Source: Sediminicola arcticus
GTDB lineage: Bacteria > Bacteroidota > Bacteroidia > Flavobacteriales > Flavobacteriaceae
NCBI RefSeq assembly: GCF_040566695.1
Contig: NZ_JBEXAE010000004.1
Location: 124,001 to 188,000, forward strand
Direction: 5' to 3'
DNA length: 64,000 bases
Below the pieces are notes generated by a model. It was not told the origin of the DNA and ran no database searches. It saw only the letters and a program-made list of their open reading frames with translations. Shown in pieces: positions 20,106 through 29,224 of this stretch; within the stretch, counting starts at the first letter, position 1, and the number at the start of each line of letters is the position of its first letter. The position numbers were made by a program, and so were the translations under genes.

Positions 20106-21017
20106 ATGATTACAAATAATTTATCGCCGTTAGCTATTGTTTTAAATACCCTATTTACTCCATACAAAACTAGGGTGCCAGATGTGGCAAAAGTAAATGC
20201 TGCCATGATCACTCGGGGCATTATAGAAAATGAAAGCGAAATTATAAATGATCACATTGCCTTTCGCACCTTAGGTGTCCCAAATTTGGGGATTGCTTCC
20301 TTTGAGAAGATATTTCTTCATTTCGGATATGAAAAAAGGGATTATTACTTCTTTGAAGGTAAAAATTTGAATGCGTACTGGTATGCTCCTCCGTCAGATG
20401 AGTATCCTCGTATTTTTATGAGTGAATTAAGGGTGACAGATTTATCTAAAAAAGTACAGCACATTATAAATAAATATACAAAACATATTACCTCGGACCC
20501 AGTTAATGCATTAGACCTAAATGATGCTGAGGCGGTTGGCGATTTCTTTCATAAAGCTCTATGGCAGTTACCAACCATTGAGGATTACCAAATATTGGCT
20601 GAAGAGAGCGAATATGCTGCTTGGGTAATTCACAACAGATACTACCTCAACCATTATACCATTAGTGTACATGAATTTTCTGAGGAGTTCAACACCATTG
20701 AAAAGTTCAATAGCTTTTTGGAATCGGAAGGCATCTCTTTGAACACTGCCGGGGGGAAAATAAAAACCAGTCCAGATGGCTTGTTAAAACAGAGCAGTAC
20801 CATTGCAAAAATGGTAGAGGCCGATTTTTTGGGCGGGCAAAAAATGGAAATAGCTGGGAGTTATGTGGAATTTGCAGAACGATTGGCGCTACCAGAATTC
20901 AAACATCTAGAAAGAACCAAAATACAGCGCAATCATAGACGAGAAGGATTTGAATCTGCCAATGCGGACAAGATTTTTGAAAGCACCTATTCCGAACAAA
21001 CCCGTAGTATGAAATAA
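20106..21017 (+). CDS. DUF1338 protein, 2-oxoadipate dioxygenase/decarboxylase (HglS)-like
   Basis: A 303-aa cytoplasmic member of the DUF1338 family. Characterised relatives (HglS) are Fe(II)-dependent enzymes that turn 2-oxoadipate into 2-hydroxyglutarate in lysine breakdown. Candidate metal ligands are the His in NDHIAFRTLG near residue 55, the His in YLNHYTISVHEF near 183 and the Glu in GSYVEFAERL near 263. It is shorter than the proteobacterial enzyme, as I recall is common in Bacteroidota. Divergent from a LysR gene and near a hydroxylysine kinase/phospholyase-like fusion, it fits a route through 2-aminoadipate and 2-oxoadipate. The specific substrate is inferred. Confidence 0.82.
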   Translation: MITNNLSPLAIVLNTLFTPYKTRVPDVAKVNAAMITRGIIENESEIINDHIAFRTLGVPNLGIASFEKIFLHFGYEKRDYYFFEGKNLNAYWYAPPSDEYPRIFMSELRVTDLSKKVQHIINKYTKHITSDPVNALDLNDAEAVGDFFHKALWQLPTIEDYQILAEESEYAAWVIHNRYYLNHYTISVHEFSEEFNTIEKFNSFLESEGISLNTAGGKIKTSPDGLLKQSSTIAKMVEADFLGGQKMEIAGSYVEFAERLALPEFKHLERTKIQRNHRREGFESANADKIFESTYSEQTRSMK

Positions 21018-21362
21018 TACAACTCTCTTTTTTTACATTTATGTTTATGTAATAAGGGCCCTAAATTAAATCTTTGGGGTTTTCCTTTTATATACCTATT
21101 ACTAAAAAAGGTGATTATTGGTGTATAGTTTGTTTTTGACTCCGATTTTAGTATTCAAATCAACAATTTAAGGTTCTTAATTAAATGAAATCATTACATT
21201 AGGGTACGGAAAGATAACCTAACCAACCATTTGAAATATTGATTTTGCTCTTAAAAATTCAATTGGGGAGCCCATGCCTCAAGCCTTAGAAAGAATCTTT
21301 TTATTGGCGTATTTAATAGAGGTAAGGGAATAGTTTTCTTTTTCTTATTAAAACCTGAAACC
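21018..21362. other. 345-bp intergenic interval
   Basis: No gene, repeat or clear terminator is visible between the DUF1338 gene and the AI-2E-type permease gene. Confidence 0.3.
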
Positions 21363-22424
21363 ATGAATATAAAAAATAGCTTTTCTGGCTCCTATCTAAA
21401 ATACCTACAGATTCTGTTTTTCTCCGTGCTTATTCTTTATTTAGGTCAGTCCCTCTTTATTCCATTATCTTTTTCCCTATTAATTGCTCTAATACTTTAT
21501 CCATTTTGCAACACACTTGAAAAGAAAAAATGGCCTAAAGGCTTGGCAATTACCCTATCCATGTCACTGGTATTCTTATTGTTCTTTGGTATATTTTGTC
21601 TTTTGATCTGGCAGTTGAATTACTTAAAAAACGACATACCAATACTTGTTGAAAAAATAGAAGAAAGTTCACAGGTATGGCTAAAAGAACAGTTCGATAT
21701 AGACTTTAACTTTGACACGTATTGGTTAGAAAATCTAACAGTTAGCTCAGGAAATGGCCTTGGAGCATTTATTCAAGCATTGTTCGAAAATATAGGACAT
21801 TTTTTATTTTCGTTATTTATGATTCCTGTATTCACCGTTTTATTTCTTTATCATAGGAGTCAATTTGTGCAGGTATTGCGGTCCATGATATCCGAAAAAT
21901 ATCATTCCCGCTTACATCTTATTCTTAATGAAGTCTCCCAATCTTATTATAAATATGTTATTGGGCTTATAAAGGTGTATGTTATTGTTGGAATCCTAAA
22001 CAGCATAGGTTTGCTGATATTAGGAGTGGAACATGCCATTTTGTTTGGGATGCTTAGTGCTATAATGACTATCGTTCCCTATGTGGGCATTATTATTAGT
22101 TCACTTCTACCCATTTCTATGGTATATATCACTACAGGTTCCTGGCTATATCCTTTAGGGGTAATTGCAGTTTTTTCCATAGTACAATACTTGGAGAGTA
22201 GTATTATTTTTCCAAAAGTGGTGGGCGAACAAATGAAGGTAAGCACTTGGGCAATACTAGTGGCCCTGATAGGTGGAGGTATTATATGGGGTGTTTCTGG
22301 CATGGTATTATTTATACCTTTTGTGGCCATTCTTAAAATAGTAAGCGGATATGTTGAGGAATGGAAACCACTTAATATTTTGCTGAGCCGTGGTGGTGAT
22401 TCAAAAACTAATGAAATTGAATAA
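21363..22424 (+). CDS. AI-2E family (UPF0118) transporter
   Basis: A 353-aa polytopic inner-membrane protein. Two pairs of N-terminal TM helices (about residues 12-45 and 60-85) come before an amphipathic soluble stretch (90-150). A further TM bundle runs to about residue 330, with the family's conserved central GVEHAILFGMLSAIMTIVPY and a PFVAILKI end. Family members have been linked to AI-2 or to ion and antiporter transport, so the substrate is uncertain. It is a single gene that shares a terminator with the convergent fasciclin gene. Confidence 0.9.
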   Translation: MNIKNSFSGSYLKYLQILFFSVLILYLGQSLFIPLSFSLLIALILYPFCNTLEKKKWPKGLAITLSMSLVFLLFFGIFCLLIWQLNYLKNDIPILVEKIEESSQVWLKEQFDIDFNFDTYWLENLTVSSGNGLGAFIQALFENIGHFLFSLFMIPVFTVLFLYHRSQFVQVLRSMISEKYHSRLHLILNEVSQSYYKYVIGLIKVYVIVGILNSIGLLILGVEHAILFGMLSAIMTIVPYVGIIISSLLPISMVYITTGSWLYPLGVIAVFSIVQYLESSIIFPKVVGEQMKVSTWAILVALIGGGIIWGVSGMVLFIPFVAILKIVSGYVEEWKPLNILLSRGGDSKTNEIE

Positions 22425-22512
22425 TTGTTTGGATATGATTTTAAAGTAATCGAATTATGGAAGTTGTTATTACTTCCTATGGTATAAAAAATTAGTTTCA
22501 ACTCCCAAAGAA

Positions 22513-22545
22513 AAAAGCCGTCATGGCTTTCGCGAGACGGCTTTT
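22513..22545. terminator. Bidirectional intrinsic terminator
   Basis: AAAAGCCGTC and GACGGCTTTT form a perfect 10-bp stem with A and T tracts on either side, between the convergent AI-2E-type and fasciclin genes. Confidence 0.9.
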
Positions 22546-22567
22546 AATTTCAATATATTGAAATTTA

Positions 22568-23155
22568 TTATTGTGGCATTACAACAGTATCGATTGCATG
22601 TATAACCCCATTAGAAGCAGCTACATCAGCCATAACGACAGTTGCAGTTCCTCCTTTAGCATCGGTCAACAAAACTTTACCATCTTTCAAGCTTAAGGTT
22701 ATGGTTCCACCTTGTACAGTGGTTACCGTAAATTTCCCATTATTCTCATTGATGGCATCAATTACAGCAGCAGCCTCAAATTTCCCGGCTACCACGTGAT
22801 ACGTTAATACAGCTGTTAAAGTTCCTTTACTTTCTGGCTTTAACAAGCCTTCTACAGTTCCTGCCGGTAATTTTGCGAAAGCATCGTTTGTTGGCGCAAA
22901 AACAGTAAATGGACCTTCACTACTCAATGTAGCTACCAAGTCAGCTGCTTTTACCGCAGCAACTAAAGTTGTAAAGTTTTCGTTACCTGCTGCTACTCCA
23001 ACTATGTTAGGAGTTTCAACGGTTTCTTCAACAACTTCCATTACCTCAGTAGAGGCCTCGTCCATTGTATCAGCTGCTTCCTTTTTTGCTTGACCACAAG
23101 AGGTAGAGATTACTCCAACAATTGCAACAGCGCTAATAATTTTCACTAGGTTCAT
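22568..23155 (-). CDS. Fasciclin (FAS1) domain lipoprotein
   Basis: A 195-aa exported protein. A lipobox ISTSCGQ puts the lipidated Cys at residue 20, followed by an acidic linker (Glu/Asp/Val-rich, residues 24-48) and one FAS1 domain (about 50-195). The FAS1 hallmarks are FTVFAPTNDAFAKLP (H1-like block), LTYHVVAGKF (the conserved YH) and GVIHAIDTVVMPQ at the end. FAS1 proteins mediate adhesion or matrix contacts at the cell surface. It is a single gene with a candidate -7 box about 25 bp upstream. Confidence 0.93.
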   Translation of the reverse strand: MNLVKIISAVAIVGVISTSCGQAKKEAADTMDEASTEVMEVVEETVETPNIVGVAAGNENFTTLVAAVKAADLVATLSSEGPFTVFAPTNDAFAKLPAGTVEGLLKPESKGTLTAVLTYHVVAGKFEAAAVIDAINENNGKFTVTTVQGGTITLSLKDGKVLLTDAKGGTATVVMADVAASNGVIHAIDTVVMPQ

Positions 23156-23177
23156 AGTTTCTTATTTAAAGTTTCTA

Positions 23178-23185
23178 CAAAAATA
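23178..23185 (-). promoter_or_regulatory. Candidate -7 box (TATTTTTG) for the fasciclin gene
   Basis: The reverse strand reads TATTTTTG, matching the Bacteroidota TAnnTTTG consensus, 23 bp before the start codon. No clear TTG is seen at -33, so this is a half match. Confidence 0.4.
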
Positions 23186-23412
23186 CATGAACAATAAGGT
23201 AAATAGTCTTAAATATTGTTTAAAGTTTTAAAAATATTGTTAAACGTTTGTGGGATTGTTGGGGAAACGTTCTATTAACACGGATTAAGCGGCAATTATC
23301 ATTTTTAAAACTTACGTCTAAATTAGAAGGACTGTTTTACCAACATTTAATTATTGTATATTTTGGGCCTATTTATTAGGCCATAAAGTACCTTTATTTA
23401 CAAATTTATGCC

Positions 23413-25335
23413 ATGAAGAATACCATTTCCCATAGGGTTGCTGATTTTTTAAAAAATTATCCTCCATTTAGCTTACTCAAGCAGCATGAAATTGAAACAC
23501 TATCCGAGCAAATTTCAATAATTTATAAGGAAAAAGACACCCTTATATTTGCGGAGAACGAGGAGCCGCACTCTCATTTCTATGTGGTACATAAGGGAGC
23601 TGTTGCCTTGCGTAAAAGCCCTAAAAATGACATTGTGGATATTTGCGACGAGGGAGATATTTTTGGACTAAGACCACTTATAGCACTAGAAACTTATAAA
23701 ATGGAGGCCAAAACCCATGAAGAGACTATTCTTTATGCCATTCCTATATCGATATTCAAGCCTTATGCACTAGAAAATAAAGAAGTTGGTAACTTTCTAA
23801 TTGAAAGCTTTGCCTCCAATACTCGAAATCCCTATTCCAAAAGTCATAGAGGAAAACTTTTTGGAGAATTAGAAATGATGGGGGAACCTCATAATATTCA
23901 AAAACTTCATGATCTTCAACCTGTTAAATATTCTAAGAAACTTATTAGCTGTTCTGCTAGGACTACTGTGAAGACCATAGCGGAAACTATGACTAAGAAA
24001 AATGTGGGTGCAATGCTAGTGGTAAAGGACTTTTTGCCTATAGGGGTCATTACAGATAAAGATTTGAGAAATAAAGTAGTAACTGGAGCATATCCCATTA
24101 CCACTACAGCATCTAAAATTATGACATCCCCAGTTATCACGTACCGAAAGAATCTTACCATCACCCAAGCCCAAATGGCCATGATGAAGAGCAATATCAG
24201 CCATCTATGTCTTACAAAAGATGGTACTTCCAACACTAAAGTTTGTGGTATACTCTCCAAACACGATGTTATGGTTGCCCTTGGAAATAATCCGGCTGTT
24301 CTTATTAAGGCGATAAAAAGAACTAAAAAATTTAAAGACATGAGGCCCATACGTGCCAGTATCATGGCATTATTGCAGGGGTATTTGGTGCAAAATATAC
24401 CAATGACATTAACCTCTAAAATAATAGCGGAATTAAACGATGCCTGCATTAAACAAGTGGTTAAAATTGCCCTGACCAAAATACAGGATCCACCACCAGT
24501 GAAATTTGCATGGCTGGCCATGGGCAGTCAAGGAAGAAGTGAACAACTGTTGCATACCGACCAAGACAATGCCCTAGTATTTGAAAATGTTAAAGAAGAA
24601 TTATTAGAAGAGACCAAGGCCTATTTTTTAAAATTAGCCGTAACCATTAATAAAGGCCTTAACGTCATAGGATATGAATATTGTCCCGCAGAAATGATGG
24701 CTTCCAATCCGAAATGGTGCCAAAGTCTGGGAGAATGGAAACAAACCGTTTCCCATTGGATCACTAATCCTGGAAATGATGAAGTATTGTTGTCCTCTAT
24801 CTTTTTTGACTACAGCCTAGCCTACGGGAATGCCCAAATGGTGAATGAACTTTCTGAGTTTATTTTCAAAAGCGTAAGTAGCTACCCTATATTTTATGTT
24901 CATTTGGCAAGTGCGGCTCTACAAAACCCATCCCCAACCGGTTTTTTCAGACAGTTCGTTGTGGAGCAGGATGGTGCCCATAAGGATTTCTTTGATATTA
25001 AAAGACGGGCCCTTATGCCTTTGACAGATGCCGCACGAGTCCTAATTTTGTCCCACTCCGTAAAATCAATAAATAACACCTCGGAAAGATTTGAAAAGCT
25101 AGCACAGTTAGAACCTAATAATGAAGAATTGTATTTGGCCTGTTCTTATGCCTCTAAAGCCCTTTTAAAATTTAGAACTAAGCAGGGATTACTCCATAAT
25201 GATTCTGGAAGGTTTATTGCACTTAAATCTTTATCCAAGGAAGAAAAAATAAAGCTTAAAAGAACATTTAAGACCATTTCAGAGCTTCAAGAACTCATTT
25301 CCCTACGTTTTAAAGTAGCTAATATATTAGGATGA
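23413..25335 (+). CDS. CNBD-CBS-DUF294 putative nucleotidyltransferase
   Basis: A 640-aa cytoplasmic regulatory protein. Residues 15-135 form a cyclic-nucleotide-binding-like domain, residues about 170-295 two CBS motifs (MTKKNVGAMLVVKD, GVITDKDLR), and residues about 330-450 a DUF294 nucleotidyltransferase domain with GSQGRSEQLLHTDQDNALV near 371-389. This is the GS...DxD pattern of the GlnD/Pol-beta fold. A DUF294 C-terminal domain ends the protein. Such proteins are thought to uridylylate or adenylylate a partner under nucleotide control, but targets are unknown. The stop overlaps the start of the exonuclease gene by 4 bp (ATGA), so the two are translationally coupled. Confidence 0.9.
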   Translation: MKNTISHRVADFLKNYPPFSLLKQHEIETLSEQISIIYKEKDTLIFAENEEPHSHFYVVHKGAVALRKSPKNDIVDICDEGDIFGLRPLIALETYKMEAKTHEETILYAIPISIFKPYALENKEVGNFLIESFASNTRNPYSKSHRGKLFGELEMMGEPHNIQKLHDLQPVKYSKKLISCSARTTVKTIAETMTKKNVGAMLVVKDFLPIGVITDKDLRNKVVTGAYPITTTASKIMTSPVITYRKNLTITQAQMAMMKSNISHLCLTKDGTSNTKVCGILSKHDVMVALGNNPAVLIKAIKRTKKFKDMRPIRASIMALLQGYLVQNIPMTLTSKIIAELNDACIKQVVKIALTKIQDPPPVKFAWLAMGSQGRSEQLLHTDQDNALVFENVKEELLEETKAYFLKLAVTINKGLNVIGYEYCPAEMMASNPKWCQSLGEWKQTVSHWITNPGNDEVLLSSIFFDYSLAYGNAQMVNELSEFIFKSVSSYPIFYVHLASAALQNPSPTGFFRQFVVEQDGAHKDFFDIKRRALMPLTDAARVLILSHSVKSINNTSERFEKLAQLEPNNEELYLACSYASKALLKFRTKQGLLHNDSGRFIALKSLSKEEKIKLKRTFKTISELQELISLRFKVANILG

Positions 25336-25991
25336 TAAACCTCTTTAAAAAGCATACAAGGAATTTGCCCGATTTTTGGTCCACTTACGAAAAGTCATTC
25401 GATAAGAAAATCTCCAATGATATTAAGTCGGTTCGTTTCGTAGTTTTAGATACAGAGACCACTGGTTTTGATTATGACAATGATCGTATCCTTTGTATTG
25501 GTGCCATTGGGCTTCAAAACAACACTATCACTATTAAAGATAGCTTGGAAGTGTTTGTACATCAGGAGCACTATAATATTGAAAGTGCTAAAATTCATGG
25601 TATCTTAAAAAAAGGAAAAATAGAGCGTCTCTCTGAAAAAGAGGCCCTAAAGCAATTGTTGGAATATCTAGGAAATTCTATACTTGTAGCACACCACACC
25701 AAATTTGATGTTACCATGATAAATAGGGCTTTGGAACGCCACGGACTGCCCAAGCTTAAGAATAAGGCTTTGGACACAGCCGTTCTTTATAAAAAAGCCT
25801 TACTAACGACCACCTTAATGGAGAAAAAAGAACAGTATACGTTAGACGATCTGGCTGATAAGTTTGATATTTCAAAAGAGGACAGGCACACGGCTATTGG
25901 TGATTCCTACATTACCGCCATTGCTTTTCAAAAGATTTTGAATCGAATGAAATACAAAAAAGAACCAACCTTAAAAGATTTGTTCAAATAA
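25332..25991 (+). CDS. DnaQ-like 3'-5' exonuclease
   Basis: A 219-aa DEDDh-type exonuclease. Exo I is VLDTETTGFDYD (Asp and Glu near 37-39), Exo II is AHHTKFDVTMINRAL near 118-132, and Exo III is DRHTAIGDSY near 189-198 with the catalytic His and Asp. The size matches the stand-alone epsilon-like proteins, without a polymerase-binding tail. It is coupled to the DUF294 gene through a 4-bp overlap, a pairing I recall from other bacteria. It may act in DNA repair or RNA turnover; the substrate is not shown by sequence. Confidence 0.9.
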   Translation: MINLFKKHTRNLPDFWSTYEKSFDKKISNDIKSVRFVVLDTETTGFDYDNDRILCIGAIGLQNNTITIKDSLEVFVHQEHYNIESAKIHGILKKGKIERLSEKEALKQLLEYLGNSILVAHHTKFDVTMINRALERHGLPKLKNKALDTAVLYKKALLTTTLMEKKEQYTLDDLADKFDISKEDRHTAIGDSYITAIAFQKILNRMKYKKEPTLKDLFK

Positions 25992-25993
25992 AA

Positions 25994-26029
25994 AACTCCA
26001 AGATAGATACTACCTATGCTTGGAGCTTT
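25994..26029. terminator. Bidirectional intrinsic terminator
   Basis: AAACTCCAAG and CTTGGAGCTTT form a hairpin between the convergent exonuclease and purC genes, with an A-run on the left for the minus-strand gene. Confidence 0.75.
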
Positions 26030-26048
26030 AACCTTATTATATCATAAA

Positions 26049-26999
26049 TTACTCCCTTAAATAATCGAGTACATTTTTTTCGATACGAGATTGAATATCC
26101 GAGATATCTGCCTTAACAAACTTCTCCCCAGTAATATTCTCATAAAGTTCAATGTACCTATCTGATACTGTCATAATATATTCATCGGACATAACAGGGA
26201 CCTTTTGTCCTTTAAGTCCTTGAAACCCCTCACTTATAAGCCATTGTCTCACAAACTCTTTTGATAGTTGCTTTTGGGACTCTTGCTTTTTTTGTCTTTC
26301 TTCATATCCATTTGCATAAAAGTAGCGGGAAGAATCTGGGGTATGAATCTCATCAATCAAAACAATTTTCCCATTCGTGGTCTTCCCAAATTCATATTTG
26401 GTATCTACCAAAATCAAACCTCTTTTAGAGGCAATTTCGGTGCCTCTTTGAAAAAGATCTCTGGTATATTTTTCCAAAATAAGATAATCTTCTTCTGAGA
26501 CTATCCCTCTTTTTAAAATATCCTCTCTGGAAATATCCTCATCATGATCTCCCATTTCGGCTTTTGTAGCAGGGGTGATGATAGGTTGTGGAAACTTATC
26601 ATTTTCCTGCATACCATCTGGCATGGAAACGCCGCACAAGATCCTTTTCCCTAATTTGTATTCCCTAGCCGCATGGCCCGACATATAGCCACGGATGACC
26701 ATCTCTACCTTAAAGGGCTCACAGGCATAGCCTACGGCGACGTTAGGGTCTGGGGTGGCTAGTAACCAATTGGGCACAATATCGGCAGTATCTGCCATCA
26801 TTTTGGTTGCAATCTGATTTAATATCTGGCCTTTAAAAGGAATACCTTTGGGCATGACCACATCAAAGGCAGAAAGCCTATCCGTGGCAACCATTGCTAA
26901 AATATCGTTCTCCAATTTGTATACTTCCCTAACCTTTCCCTTATAAACACTTTTTTGTCCTGGGAAATTAAAATCTGTGCTTGTAATGGTATTGCTCAT
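26049..26999 (-). CDS. purC: Phosphoribosylaminoimidazole-succinocarboxamide synthase
   Basis: A 316-aa SAICAR synthetase, the step of de novo purine synthesis that joins aspartate to CAIR using ATP. Conserved segments are KGKVREVYKLE with ATDRLSAFDVVMP in the N-terminal half, the MVIRGYMSGHAAREY region near residue 100 and LVDTKYEFGK with IDEIHTPDSSRY near 200-230. It is the longer, roughly 300-aa type common in Bacteroidota. It lies 6 bp downstream of the phoH-like gene and is probably transcribed with it. Confidence 0.97.
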   Translation of the reverse strand: MSNTITSTDFNFPGQKSVYKGKVREVYKLENDILAMVATDRLSAFDVVMPKGIPFKGQILNQIATKMMADTADIVPNWLLATPDPNVAVGYACEPFKVEMVIRGYMSGHAAREYKLGKRILCGVSMPDGMQENDKFPQPIITPATKAEMGDHDEDISREDILKRGIVSEEDYLILEKYTRDLFQRGTEIASKRGLILVDTKYEFGKTTNGKIVLIDEIHTPDSSRYFYANGYEERQKKQESQKQLSKEFVRQWLISEGFQGLKGQKVPVMSDEYIMTVSDRYIELYENITGEKFVKADISDIQSRIEKNVLDYLRE

Positions 27000-27005
27000 C
27001 TACAC

Positions 27006-27959
27006 TTAATTTTGATGCTCTATATCTTTATAGGCATCAATTACTTTTTTAACTAAACGGTGACGAATAACGTCTTTATCATCTAGATATATTATTCCTA
27101 TTCCTTCTATATTTTTAAGCACTAACAAAGCCTCCTTTAAACCGGATATAATTCTTCTGGGCAAATCTATTTGTCCTGGATCCCCAGTAATAACAAATTT
27201 GGCGTTCTTTCCCATTCTGGTCAAGAACATCTTCATCTGGGCATGGGTGGTATTCTGGGCTTCATCCAAGATCACAAAAGCATTGTCTAATGTTCTTCCT
27301 CGCATAAAAGCCAAAGGTGCTATTTGTATGGTTCCGTTTTCAATATAAAGTGCTAGTTTTTCAGGGGGTATCATGTCCCGTAATGCATCATACAAGGGCT
27401 GCATATAGGGATCTAACTTCTCCTTTAAATCGCCCGGAAGAAACCCTAAATTTTCTCCGGCCTCTACTGCAGGCCTGGTTAATATTATGCGCTTTACCTG
27501 CTTTTCCTTTAGTGCCTTAACCGCTAAGGCAACACCAGTATATGTCTTTCCCGTTCCTGCTGGACCTACAGCAAAAACCATGTCGTTTTGTTTGGAGGAA
27601 TCTACTATTTTTTGCTGATTCAAGGTTTGTGCCTTAATCAACCTACCGCTAACTCCATGTAAAAGAACATCGGTACTAATTTGGGATGTATTTATATCCT
27701 CCTGTCCGTTACTAGCCAGAATTCTTTCAATGACGTTCTCATCTAGCTTGTTGTACTTCGCAAAATGCGCTGTCATCTTCTTGAACCTCCTATCAAACTC
27801 CTCCAAAAGATCTTCGTCCCCGTACACTTTTACCTTACTGCCCCTAGCAACTATCTTTAATTTGGGAAAGTATTTTTTAAGTAATTCAATGTTCTCATTC
27901 TGCTGTCCAAAAAATTCTCTTGGACTAATTTCCGTAAGTTCAATTATAAGTTCGTTCAA
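27006..27959 (-). CDS. ybeZ: PhoH-like ATPase
   Basis: A 317-aa cytoplasmic P-loop protein. An N-terminal KH-like region (about 1-105) precedes the PhoH domain with Walker A GPAGTGKTYTG near 133, a TRPAVEAGENLGFLPG block and Walker B FVILDEAQNTT near 232. The family acts in RNA processing and ribosome maturation, often with the endonuclease YbeY. YbeY is not in this window. It is directly upstream of purC on the same strand. Confidence 0.94.
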   Translation of the reverse strand: MNELIIELTEISPREFFGQQNENIELLKKYFPKLKIVARGSKVKVYGDEDLLEEFDRRFKKMTAHFAKYNKLDENVIERILASNGQEDINTSQISTDVLLHGVSGRLIKAQTLNQQKIVDSSKQNDMVFAVGPAGTGKTYTGVALAVKALKEKQVKRIILTRPAVEAGENLGFLPGDLKEKLDPYMQPLYDALRDMIPPEKLALYIENGTIQIAPLAFMRGRTLDNAFVILDEAQNTTHAQMKMFLTRMGKNAKFVITGDPGQIDLPRRIISGLKEALLVLKNIEGIGIIYLDDKDVIRHRLVKKVIDAYKDIEHQN

Positions 27960-28086
27960 AGAATGTGGATTTAAAAGTTCATGTCCGTAAAGAAAATTTC
28001 CGTTGGCTATTTTTTTGTGTAATTTTGTTTAACAAACTTAAGTAAAAAATCAGTTTGCATTCCTAAAAACATATCAACAGTGCTAC

Positions 28087-28917
28087 ATGGCAATCATTAC
28101 GTTAACAACTGATTTTGGATACAAAGATCATTTTATTGGGGCGATTAAGGGCACTATCTATAGTGAACTTAATGATGCCCAGATTGTTGATATTTCGCAC
28201 TCCATAAGTCCGTTCAACATACAGGAATGCGCTTATATTCTTAAAAATTCCTATAAGACTTTTCCAAAAGGAACCATACATATTGTTGGTATCGATTCGG
28301 AAAAAACACCAGAAAATCAGCATATTGCGGTTTATGTAGATGGCCATTACTTTATTGTAGCTAACAACGGGGTCCTTGGATTAATCATCTCAGAGGTACT
28401 CCCAGATAAAATTGTGGAGATCAATCTACCAGATACTGGCCAGACCCCATTTCCGGTTATGGATGTATTTGTTAAGGTAGCATGCCACATTGTCCGCGGA
28501 GGAACTCTAGAGGTTGTTGGTAAATCATTTGATCAACTGAAGGATCTCAAAGAATTTACTCCTATTGTTTCGGATAATTTCAAGTCTATCACTGGTCATG
28601 TGATTTACATTGACAATTATGGGAACGTAGTTTCCAACATTCAAAAAAGTCTCTTCGAGGCCTACCGCAATGGCCGGAAATTTGAATTGAAGGCCAGGAA
28701 CAAAAAAATAACGGAGATTCACAAAAAATTTAGCGATATCATAAACTTTGATCTGGATAAAAATCAAAGAAAAGGTCCTGGGGATCTCTTGGCTCTTTTC
28801 AATTCTTCCGAATATATTGAACTAGCCATTTATAAAAGTGATCTCAATACGGTTGGAGGCGCTTCTACCCTACTTGGACTTGACTACCGGGATACCATTA
28901 CCATAAACTTTATTTAA
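28087..28917 (+). CDS. SAM hydroxide adenosyltransferase (DUF62)
   Basis: A 276-aa enzyme of the fluorinase/chlorinase fold. Stand-alone family members hydrolyse S-adenosylmethionine to adenosine and methionine. The N-terminal motif ITLTTDFGYKDHFIGA carries the conserved Asp; HIVGIDSEKTPE near 77-88 and the C-terminal YIDNYGNVVSNIQ near 177-189 are family blocks. It is divergent from phoH and the first gene of a rightward run: the monooxygenase-like gene follows with no gap, then gldF and gldG. Confidence 0.92.
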   Translation: MAIITLTTDFGYKDHFIGAIKGTIYSELNDAQIVDISHSISPFNIQECAYILKNSYKTFPKGTIHIVGIDSEKTPENQHIAVYVDGHYFIVANNGVLGLIISEVLPDKIVEINLPDTGQTPFPVMDVFVKVACHIVRGGTLEVVGKSFDQLKDLKEFTPIVSDNFKSITGHVIYIDNYGNVVSNIQKSLFEAYRNGRKFELKARNKKITEIHKKFSDIINFDLDKNQRKGPGDLLALFNSSEYIELAIYKSDLNTVGGASTLLGLDYRDTITINFI

Positions 28918-29214
28918 ATGTTCGTACGAATAGTAAAATTGACCTTTAAAAAAGAAAATATCGCTAGTTTTGAGCAAATTTTTGAAGGATCCAAGAACAG
29001 GATAAGAAAAGCTGAAGGGTGTACCTTTCTAGAATTATTGCAGGACAAGGAAAACCCACATATCTTTTTCACCTATAGCTTATGGCAATCGGAAGAAAAT
29101 TTAGATAATTATAGGAATTCCGAGCTCTTCAAAACTATTTGGGGAGAAACAAAAAAATTATTCGCTGTAAGGGCAGAAGCTTGGAGTGTGGATAAGAAAA
29201 TAACATTAAACTGA
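28918..29214 (+). CDS. ABM-domain quinol monooxygenase-like protein
   Basis: A 98-aa dimeric alpha+beta barrel protein of the antibiotic biosynthesis monooxygenase superfamily. The first strand (FVRIVKLTFKKE), the central ITFLELLQDKENPHIFF-like block and LWQSEENLDNYRNSELFK match the family layout. Cofactor-free quinol oxidation or small-molecule breakdown is typical, but the substrate is unknown. The start codon abuts the stop of the SAM hydrolase gene, so they are cotranslated. Confidence 0.85.
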   Translation: MFVRIVKLTFKKENIASFEQIFEGSKNRIRKAEGCTFLELLQDKENPHIFFTYSLWQSEENLDNYRNSELFKTIWGETKKLFAVRAEAWSVDKKITLN

Positions 29215-29224
29215 TTATAACGGT

